Shown here one piece after another: positions 6,150 to 12,338 of a stretch of 12,338 nt of DNA. The position numbers and the translations under genes were made by a program. The DNA is taken from the NCBI GenBank assembly GCA_036277635.1, contig DASUMP010000027.1:1-12338 (forward strand). Direction: 5' to 3'. Source of the stretch: DASUMP01 sp036277635 (GTDB lineage: Bacteria > Actinomycetota > Acidimicrobiia > IMCC26256 > PALSA-610). The notes beneath the pieces are model-generated. The model worked only from the letters and a program-made list of their open reading frames with translations, ran no database searches and had not been told where the DNA came from. The stretch's first letter is position 1. Each line of letters starts with the position of its first letter.

Positions 6150-7175
6150 TCAGCGCCCCAGGAGGTCGGTGTAGACCGCCTCGTACTTGGCGACCATGGC
6201 TCCGGCCGAGAATTCCGACGCGACCCGGGCGCGGCACGCGGCCGGCGACAGCTGGTCGACGAGGGTGATCGCCGAGACCAGGTCTGCGTAGTCGTCGCGG
6301 CGGTACCCGGTGACGCCGTCTTCGACGAGCTCGGGTGCGGCCCCCCAGTTGGTGGTGACGACCGGCGTGCCGCACGCCATCGCCTCGACCATCACGAGGC
6401 CGAACGGCTCGGGCCAGCGGATCGGGAAGATCATCGCCCGGGCGCGACCGAGCAACTCGACCTTTTCGTCGTGGCTCACGTTCTCGTGCAGCTCGACCTG
6501 ATCGGTGACGAGCGGCGCGATCGCGTCCTCGAAGTACGCGCGCTCGGCGGGCTCGTTGCGCTTCAGGATCATCTTCAGCGGCAGACCCACGCGCCGGGCG
6601 ACGTTGATCGCGATCGACGGACCCTTGTCGGGGTTCGCCCGGCCGATGTACACGAGGTAGTCGTCCTTCTCCTCGCACAGTGGATATGCGTCCATGTCGA
6701 TGCCGTTGTGCACGGTCGCGGCGTATCGGATGTTCGGGTTGTCGCGCCGTTGCGACTCGCTGATCGCGACGAGGTGCACGATGTCGCCGACCGCGGAGTA
6801 GAAGAGGCGCGTCTCGTCGGTCCAGGGTCCGTGCAGCGTGTGCACGACCGGCGGGTTCCCGCGCAGCATCGCTCCGCACGCCGGTCCGACGATCGCGGCG
6901 TGGTCGTGGACCAGATCGAACTCGTGCGCGTGCTGGTACGCAGTCACGGCGTGGTACCCGTCGAACCAAGGGTTGCCGAGCTGCGCGGGGTCGGGCGCGG
7001 GTGACATCGGGCTGACGAGCTCGGCCTTGGTGCTCGAGCCGCCGCTCGCGAACAACGTCACGTCGTGCCCGGCGGCCACGAGGCCGTCGGCGAGGAGCCC
7101 GACCATCAGCTCGATGCCGCCGTAGCCCGGCGGCGGCACCGGGTACCAGGCGGGGGCGATCTGTGCGATCCGCAT
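6150..7175 (-). CDS. Family GT4 glycosyltransferase
   Basis: The 341-residue protein has the two-domain GT-B fold of family GT4. The N-terminal Rossmann domain begins at MRIAQIAPAWYPVPPPGYGG, with the acceptor-side glycine loop GYGGIE at 17-22, and ends near the HNGID segment at 156-160. The donor-binding domain holds YIGRANPDKG (176-185) and the EPFGLVMVEAMACGTPVV block (256-273) with the E-x7-E pair Glu256/Glu264 that contacts the nucleotide sugar. It lacks a membrane segment. Such enzymes transfer a sugar with retention; donor and acceptor are not readable. The ATG at 7175 is the family start and follows a possible TACCCT box. It is divergent from an amylo-alpha-1,6-glucosidase-like gene, suggesting alpha-glucan or glucosylated-solute metabolism. 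It ends 42 bp before sufC. Confidence 0.9.
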   Translation of the reverse strand: MRIAQIAPAWYPVPPPGYGGIELMVGLLADGLVAAGHDVTLFASGGSSTKAELVSPMSPAPDPAQLGNPWFDGYHAVTAYQHAHEFDLVHDHAAIVGPACGAMLRGNPPVVHTLHGPWTDETRLFYSAVGDIVHLVAISESQRRDNPNIRYAATVHNGIDMDAYPLCEEKDDYLVYIGRANPDKGPSIAINVARRVGLPLKMILKRNEPAERAYFEDAIAPLVTDQVELHENVSHDEKVELLGRARAMIFPIRWPEPFGLVMVEAMACGTPVVTTNWGAAPELVEDGVTGYRRDDYADLVSAITLVDQLSPAACRARVASEFSAGAMVAKYEAVYTDLLGR

Positions 7176-7190
7176 GACGGCGCGAGGGTA
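7176..7190 (-). promoter_or_regulatory. Possible leaderless-type promoter (-10 TACCCT) of the GT4 gene
   Basis: On the minus strand TACCCT (7190-7185) ends 9 nt before the ATG at 7175, with no Shine-Dalgarno between. The spacing is at the long end for a leaderless start, so the mRNA may carry a few leader bases. This is the weakest of the promoter boxes listed. Confidence 0.35.
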
Positions 7191-7249
7191 CCCACGTCCG
7201 GGCGGCGGGCCACCGGTGCTGGCAGCGTCCGACTCCGATGCTGGTTCGC

Positions 7250-7261
7250 TACCGTGACCGG
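7250..7261 (+). promoter_or_regulatory. Leaderless-type promoter (-10 TACCGT) of the glycosidase gene
   Basis: TACCGT at 7250-7255 is followed by 6 nt and the GTG at 7262, again with no Shine-Dalgarno. This choice of start is preferred over an in-frame ATG at 7238, which lies upstream of the box. Confidence 0.5.
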
Positions 7262-9406
7262 GTGCCGCAGCCGTGGACGACGTCGGCCAGTACGAGTGTC
7301 GGCGGCAACGCGGTCACGCTCGTCGAGGGTTCGGCGTTCTGCATCGCCGACGCCGCCGGCGACATGCAGCTCGGTCAGCCCCACGGTCTGATCTTTCGCG
7401 ACACGCGGTTTTTGTCGCACTACGTGTTGCGGGTGAACGGCGCGCCGCCCGAGCCGCTGTCGGTCGCGACGCCCGAGCCGTTCTCGGCCGTCTTCGTCTC
7501 CCGCGACCGACCGCACGTGGGGCGCGCCGACTCGCACGTGCTCGTGTTCCGCAACCGGTACATCGGACGTGGGATGCGCGAAGACATCACCGTCGCCAAC
7601 TACGGCGACGAACCCGCGTTCTGCGCCCTCGAGCTCGACGTCGGCTGCGACTTCGCCGACCTGTTCGAAGTCAAGCAGGGGCGCGTCGAGAAGGTCGGCG
7701 AGCTCGGGCAGAGCATCGACTCCGCCGGGCTCCAGTTCACGTACCGCCGCGGGGAGTTCGAACGCGGCACGCTGGTCGAGTTCTCGCAACCCGCCACGAT
7801 CGGCAACGGCTTCGTCACCTACGAGGTGATCGTGCCACCGCGCGGCGAATGGTCGACGTGCGTGCAGGTGACGCCGGTGCTCGACGGCGAGCGCATCGAG
7901 CCGCGGTATCAGTGCGGCGAACCCGTCGACCGCTCGAAGCCGGTCGAGCGGTTGGAGGAGTGGCGCCGCCGCCTTCCGATCGTGACCTCCGACAACGCTC
8001 GCTTCCGCACGCTGCTGCAACGCTCGACCGACGACCTCGCCGCGTTGCGCATCTTCGATCCGGAGCACCCGGATCGCGCGGTGGTCGCGGCTGGGGCTCC
8101 GTGGTTCATGACGTTGTTCGGCCGCGACTCGCTGCTGACGTCGTGGATGACGATGATCGTCGATCCGGATCTCGCGCTCGGCACGCTCCAGACGTTGGCG
8201 CGCTTCCAGGGAACCGACGTCGACCCCATCACCGAGGAGGAACCTGGGCGCATCCTCCACGAGATGCGCTTCGGCGAGACCGCGTCGCTCGCGCTCGGGG
8301 GCGGCCGCGTCTACTACGGCACCGCCGACGCGACTCCGCTGTTCGTGATGCTGCTCGGCGAGCTGTCACGGTGGGGGAACCGTCGGGCCGAGGTCGACGC
8401 GCTGCTGCCGGCCGCCGACCGCGCGCTGGCGTGGATCACGGAGTTCGGCGACCGCGACGGCGACGGCTACGTCGAGTACCAGCGCACGAGCGATCGCGGC
8501 CTGCAGAACCAAGGGTGGAAGGACTCCTGGGACTCGACCCGGTTCCATGACGGCACCCTGGCGCAGTCGCCCATCGCCCTGTGCGAGGTGCAGGGCTACG
8601 TGTACGCGGCGCTCGTCGCGCGTTCGCACTGCGCGACCGAGGCCGGCGACGACGCGCTCGCCGCGTCGCTCCGCCAGCGCGCCCACGACCTCAAGGTCGC
8701 GTTCAACCGCGACTTCTGGGTCGAATCGGGCGATGACGACGGGTTCTTCGCGATGGGCCTCGATCGCGACAAGCGCCCGATGGACGTCGTCGCGTCGAAC
8801 ATGGGCCACTGCCTCTGGACCGGAATCGTCGACGAGGAGAAGGCGCCGTTGGTCGCGCGCCACCTGCTGTCCGACGCGATGTTCAGCGGGTGGGGGATCC
8901 GGACGTTGTCGGAGATGACGGTCGGCTACAACCCGATCAGCTACCACAATGGCAGCGTGTGGCCGCACGACAACGCGATCTGCGCTGCGGGTCTGATGCG
9001 CTACGGGTTCGTGGAGGAAGCGCACCGCGTGATGCAGGCCCTCGTCGACGCGTCGGCCTCGTTCGGTGACCTGTTGCCCGAGCTGTTCGCCGGGCTGCCG
9101 CGTTCGCGCTTTCCGTTCCCTGTCAGCTATCCCACATCGTGTTCGCCGCAGGCGTGGGCGGCGGCGTCGCCGTTGTTGTTCTTGCGCACGATGCTGCGCT
9201 TCGAGCCCGACATCCGGCACTCGAAGCTGCACCTCGCGCCCGCGATCCCCGAGTGGGTCGGACTCCTCCGTTTGGAGCGCGTCCCGTTGATGGGTGGGCA
9301 CCTCTCGCTCGAAGCGAACGGCGAGCATGTGCGCGCGCTCGATGTGCCCGTGGGGCTCTCGATCGTGCACACACCCCGCCTGCCCACGTCGCCGCATCCC
9401 GTGTAA
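7262..9406 (+). CDS. Amylo-alpha-1,6-glucosidase-like / glycogen-debranching N-terminal domain protein
   Basis: The 714-residue protein has an N-terminal beta-sandwich domain of the glycogen-debranching type (about 12-215, starting VTLVEGSAFCIADAAGDM with GLIFRDTRFLSHYVL after it) and a C-terminal (alpha/alpha)6 glycosidase barrel (about 245-690). Typical barrel motifs are APWFMTLFGRDSLLTSWM (about 278-295), QNQGWKDSWDS (about 415-425), GYNPISYHNGSVWPHDN (about 556-572) and YPTSCSPQAWAAASPLL (about 620-636). Relatives are annotated as amylo-alpha-1,6-glucosidases, acting on branch or terminal glucose of alpha-glucans, but many actinobacterial members are uncharacterised and may hydrolyse glucosylated small molecules instead. 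There is no signal peptide, so the substrate is cytoplasmic. It is divergent from the GT4 gene with an 86-bp gap; a synthesis-plus-trimming pair is the likely theme. An osmolyte transporter operon follows 141 bp downstream. Confidence 0.87.
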   Translation: MPQPWTTSASTSVGGNAVTLVEGSAFCIADAAGDMQLGQPHGLIFRDTRFLSHYVLRVNGAPPEPLSVATPEPFSAVFVSRDRPHVGRADSHVLVFRNRYIGRGMREDITVANYGDEPAFCALELDVGCDFADLFEVKQGRVEKVGELGQSIDSAGLQFTYRRGEFERGTLVEFSQPATIGNGFVTYEVIVPPRGEWSTCVQVTPVLDGERIEPRYQCGEPVDRSKPVERLEEWRRRLPIVTSDNARFRTLLQRSTDDLAALRIFDPEHPDRAVVAAGAPWFMTLFGRDSLLTSWMTMIVDPDLALGTLQTLARFQGTDVDPITEEEPGRILHEMRFGETASLALGGGRVYYGTADATPLFVMLLGELSRWGNRRAEVDALLPAADRALAWITEFGDRDGDGYVEYQRTSDRGLQNQGWKDSWDSTRFHDGTLAQSPIALCEVQGYVYAALVARSHCATEAGDDALAASLRQRAHDLKVAFNRDFWVESGDDDGFFAMGLDRDKRPMDVVASNMGHCLWTGIVDEEKAPLVARHLLSDAMFSGWGIRTLSEMTVGYNPISYHNGSVWPHDNAICAAGLMRYGFVEEAHRVMQALVDASASFGDLLPELFAGLPRSRFPFPVSYPTSCSPQAWAAASPLLFLRTMLRFEPDIRHSKLHLAPAIPEWVGLLRLERVPLMGGHLSLEANGEHVRALDVPVGLSIVHTPRLPTSPHPV

Positions 9407-9547
9407 CGTCTCGGCGCCCATGCAAGACCCAGGTGCGCCGCGTGCGGGCGGCACACCATCCGTGGCCGGGGCTGCGTTCACCGCAGGGAGGCAACGTCTC
9501 GTGAGACTCGTCGTCGGCACCTCTGCACGCGTGTCGCATCCGTTCCG
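9407..9547 (+). promoter_or_regulatory. Leader region of the opu operon
   Basis: The 141 bp between the glycosidase stop and the ABC ATPase start hold two hairpins (9432-9457 and 9472-9486), a Shine-Dalgarno (9485-9490) and a short ORF ending on the ATPase start codon. A TAnnnT match (TAACGT, 9404-9409) overlaps the glycosidase stop codon and could be the -10 box. The bases AACGTCTCG occur twice (9405-9413 and 9493-9501). I looked for the conserved blocks of a c-di-AMP (ydaO) riboswitch, which controls osmolyte uptake in some actinobacteria, and did not see them. Confidence 0.4.
9432..9457 (+). terminator. Hairpin after the glycosidase gene
   Basis: GGTG-C-GCCGC (9432-9441) pairs with GCGGC-A-CACC (9448-9457): nine G-C/T-A pairs interrupted by one C-A mismatch around a 6-nt loop. 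It starts 26 nt after the glycosidase stop codon. With no T-run it is either a U-less terminator or part of the 5' leader of the opu operon. Confidence 0.4.

Positions 9548-9551
<4 letters not shown>
9501..9551 (+). CDS. Possible 16-codon upstream ORF coupled to the opu ATPase
   Basis: A GTG at 9501 opens a 16-codon frame (VRLVVGTSARVSHPFR) that ends in a TGA at 9549-9551 overlapping the ATPase GTG at 9548 (GTGA). It has a fair Shine-Dalgarno (GGGAGG region, 9485-9490) about 10 nt upstream, whereas the ATPase start itself has none. This would make the ATPase start depend on translation of the short ORF. The frame is also open from an ATG at 9420 (43 codons). No known peptide is recognised; coding is unproven. 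Confidence 0.35.
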
Positions 9552-10659
<1,108 letters not shown>

Positions 10660-10663
<4 letters not shown>

Positions 10664-11349
10664 GCCCCCTCGCCGCCGCATTGGCCGAGAACGGTCCCGA
10701 CTCGTTCATCTGGTGGGACTGGGTCGACCGCAACCGCGACGTGATCTGGGATCGCACGGTCGACCACCTGCGACTGACCGTGACCGCCGTGGTGATCGGC
10801 TTCGTCGTCGCGCTGGCGTTGGCCGCGCTCTCGTTGCGGTTCCGGCGACTCTACGGACCGATCACGTGGGTCGCCGGCGTGTTGTACACGATCCCGAGCC
10901 TCGCGCTGTTCGGCCTGCTGATCCCGCTGACCGGGCTCGGGTTCCGCACCGCGCTGATCGCCCTCGTCAGCTACACGCTGCTGATCCTCGTGCGCAACAT
11001 CGTCGAGGGTGTCGACGCGGTGCCCGACGCCGTGAAGGAAGCGGCCGACGGGATGGGGTTCACGCGCGGTCGGCGCTTCGTGCTCGTCGAGCTCGCGCTC
11101 GCCACGCCGGCGATCGTCGCGGGGCTACGGGTCGCGTCGGTCACGGTGGTCGGTCTCGTCACCGTCACCGCGCTGGTGGGTGAAGGCGGCTTGGGCGTCC
11201 TCATCCTCGACGGGCTCCGGCGCCTGTTCCCGACGCCGATCGTCGTGGGCACCGCACTGTCGGTGGTGCTCGCGCTCGTGCTCGACGTGGTGTTCCTCGT
11301 CATCGAGCGGCTGCTGACCCCGTGGGCGCGCCGGAGTGCGAGGGCCTGA
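10660..11349 (+). CDS. Osmoprotectant ABC transporter permease 1 (OpuCB/ProW type)
   Basis: The 229-residue inner-membrane permease has about five to six hydrophobic segments: near 38-58, 66-100, 101-114, 145-175 and 190-216. The cytoplasmic EAA loop is visible at about 126-152 (EAADGMGFTRGRRFVLVELALATPAIVAG), where the Gly at the usual position docks on the ATPase. The motif YTIPSLALFGLLIPLTGLG (about 76-94) is characteristic of OpuCB/OpuCD permeases. The GTG at 10660 overlaps the ATPase stop, with GAGGG at 10649-10653 as ribosome binding site 6 nt upstream. It overlaps the second permease by one base. It should pair with the second permease to form the channel. Confidence 0.9.
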
Positions 11350-12074
11350 TGGACGCGTTCGGCGACTTCTGGACGTACGTGACCACGAGCGACAGCTGGT
11401 GGGGCCCGAACGGCATCGCGAACCTCACCTGGGCGCACGTCCGCCTCGCCTTCTGGTCGACGTTCGCCGCCGCGGTGCTCGCGCTCCCGCCCGCGATCGT
11501 GCTCGGACACCTGCACCGCGGCGGCCTCGTCGCGGTCTCCCTCGTCAACCTCGGGCGCGCGATCCCGTCGTTCGGCGTGATCGCGCTGGTGCTGCCGTTC
11601 TCGATCGAGTGGGGCTTCGGGCTCGGCTACTGGCCGACGTTCGTCGCGCTCGTCCTGCTCGGCGTCCCACCGATCTTCACGAACACGTACACGGGCGTGC
11701 GTGGCGTCGATCCCGGCATCGTCGAGTCGGCGCGCGGGATGGGGATGACGTCGCGTGAGGTCGTGCTCGGTGTGGAGGTGCCGAGCGCGATGCCGCTGAT
11801 CATCACGGGGGTGCGGATCTCGGCGGTGCAGATCGTGGCGACAGCGACCCTCGGCGCGCTCGTCGGTTTCCAGTGCCTCGGCACGCTGGTCGTGCAAGGC
11901 ATCGCGCAGTTCGACGACGGCAAGCTCGTCACTGGTGCCGTGCTCGTCGCGCTCCTCGCCATCCTCGTGGAGGTCGCGCTCGGTCTCGTGCAACGACGGG
12001 TCACGCCGTGGGCGTCGCGCGCCTCCGGCGCGCGCAGGAGTGCTCGGGTCGGCGTCGCCGACGCGGGTGTGTGA
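11349..12074 (+). CDS. Osmoprotectant ABC transporter permease 2 (OpuCD/ProW type)
   Basis: This 241-residue permease is paralogous to the one before it. The N-terminus is amphipathic (MDAFGDFWTYVTTSDSWWG), followed by hydrophobic segments near 32-53, 59-85, 93-108, 146-176 and 192-213. The EAA loop lies at about 125-155 (ESARGMGMTSREVVLGVEVPSAMPLIITG), and RAIPSFGVIALVLPF (about 70-84) matches the IPSLAL/IPTFAL motif of this group. The ATG at 11349 overlaps the previous stop by one base (TGATG), with GAGGG at 11340-11344 just upstream. A longer frame is open to an ATG at 11322, but the overlap and the family N-terminus favour 11349. The C-terminal 25 residues are basic and Ala-rich. With permease 1 it probably forms a heterodimeric channel. 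Confidence 0.88.
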   Translation: MDAFGDFWTYVTTSDSWWGPNGIANLTWAHVRLAFWSTFAAAVLALPPAIVLGHLHRGGLVAVSLVNLGRAIPSFGVIALVLPFSIEWGFGLGYWPTFVALVLLGVPPIFTNTYTGVRGVDPGIVESARGMGMTSREVVLGVEVPSAMPLIITGVRISAVQIVATATLGALVGFQCLGTLVVQGIAQFDDGKLVTGAVLVALLAILVEVALGLVQRRVTPWASRASGARRSARVGVADAGV

Positions 12075-12088
12075 GTTCTCGAGAAGAC

Positions 12089-12094
12089 AAGGAG
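12089..12094 (+). promoter_or_regulatory. Shine-Dalgarno of the binding-protein gene
   Basis: AAGGAG lies 8 nt upstream of the ATG at 12103 in the 28-bp gap after permease 2. It is the clearest ribosome binding site in the opu operon, consistent with the high protein amounts a binding subunit needs relative to the membrane parts. Confidence 0.8.
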
Positions 12095-12102
12095 CACACG
12101 AA

Positions 12103-12338
12103 ATGCAACGGTTCAGGTACTTGCTGGCGGTGCTGCTCGCCTTCGCGCTCGTCGCGGCGGCATGCGGTGACGACGACGATGACGAGCCCGGCGCCACCGA
12201 CACCACGTCGGCAGGTTCGGAGATCCCCGACGGGCCGACGATCACGATCGGTGCGCAGGACTTCGGTGAGAGCGCGATCCTCGCCCAGGTCTACGGCCAG
12301 GCCCTCGAGGCCGCGGGCTACGAGGTGAGCTACCAGTC
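12103..12338 (+). CDS. Osmoprotectant ABC transporter substrate-binding lipoprotein (OpuCC type), partial
   Basis: The first 78 residues are visible before the right edge. MQRFRYLLAVLLAFALVAAAC is a lipoprotein signal peptide: basic n-region, hydrophobic core, and a lipobox (V-A-A-A-C) with the lipidated Cys21. An Asp-rich linker follows (GDDDDDEPGATDTTSAGSE, 22-40), tethering the domain to the membrane surface. The mature domain starts with ITIGAQDFGESAILAQVYGQALEAAGYEV (47-75), matching the opening strand-helix of OpuCC/OpuAC-type quaternary-amine binding proteins (the IxIGxxxFxEqxIL pattern). The aromatic ligand box lies beyond the window. Its place as last gene of an ATPase-permease-permease-binding protein cluster supports the call. 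The ligand (betaine, choline, carnitine) is unresolved. Confidence 0.92.
   Translation, partial: MQRFRYLLAVLLAFALVAAACGDDDDDEPGATDTTSAGSEIPDGPTITIGAQDFGESAILAQVYGQALEAAGYEVSYQ

Noticed and set aside
9496..9507. GTCT/AGAC mini-hairpin around the short ORF start
   Set aside because: A 4-bp stem with a 4-nt loop is too small to separate from chance.
9407..9547. c-di-AMP (ydaO) riboswitch upstream of the opu operon
   Set aside because: Plausible by function, but the conserved sequence blocks of that class are not visible and the region is shorter than the usual aptamer plus switch.

Overview
The window is GC-rich DNA (about 70% G+C by eye) with dense codon-position-3 G/C, GTG starts, SufU-type iron-sulfur assembly and frequent start codons preceded by a TAnnnT box at 6-9 nt with no Shine-Dalgarno. 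Together these point to an actinobacterium-like bacterium, possibly an Acidimicrobiia-type lineage. The phylum is a reasonable guess and the class is weak. Nearly all bases are explained by 15 protein genes (two of them cut by the window edges) and one possible upstream ORF. I see no rRNA, tRNA, CRISPR, insertion sequence or phage gene.

Layout. At 1-128 (-) is the N-terminus of a membrane-anchored or exported protein cut by the left edge. At 300-722 (-) is a single-domain rhodanese, divergent from a DJ-1/AraC (GlxA-family) regulator at 795-1766 (+). At 1796-1969 (-) is a 57-residue protein of unknown function, and across a 177-bp regulatory gap with an 18-bp palindrome lies a CPVC redoxin at 2147-2608 (+), followed by a TesB-like acyl-CoA thioesterase at 2673-3554 (+). 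On the minus strand, 6107 down to 3568 is an iron-sulfur cluster block, sufC-sufS-sufU, without sufB/sufD. Upstream of it on the same strand is a GT4 glycosyltransferase (6150-7175), divergent from a glycogen-debranching-like six-hairpin glycosidase (7262-9406, +). From 9548 to the right edge is an osmoprotectant (glycine betaine/choline/carnitine type) ABC transporter: ATPase, two permeases and the start of the lipoprotein binding subunit.

How they work together. SufC/SufS/SufU provide ATPase, cysteine desulfurase and sulfur-transfer parts of the SUF machine. Their scaffold partners must be encoded elsewhere. The GT4/glycosidase pair probably makes or trims an alpha-glucan or glucosylated solute, and it sits beside an osmolyte importer, so a link to osmotic or carbon-storage physiology is possible but inferred. 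The rhodanese/GlxA pair looks like a small self-contained sulfur or reactive-species response unit.

The most distinctive signal is regulatory. At least five gene starts carry a TAnnnT hexamer 6-7 nt upstream of the start codon and no Shine-Dalgarno, which is the signature of leaderless transcription. Two of them (the GlxA-like regulator and sufU) share an identical 12-bp block. In contrast, the 57-aa gene, sufS and the opu genes have Shine-Dalgarno sequences. I found no convincing new defence or mobile system here; most genes are of ordinary families.
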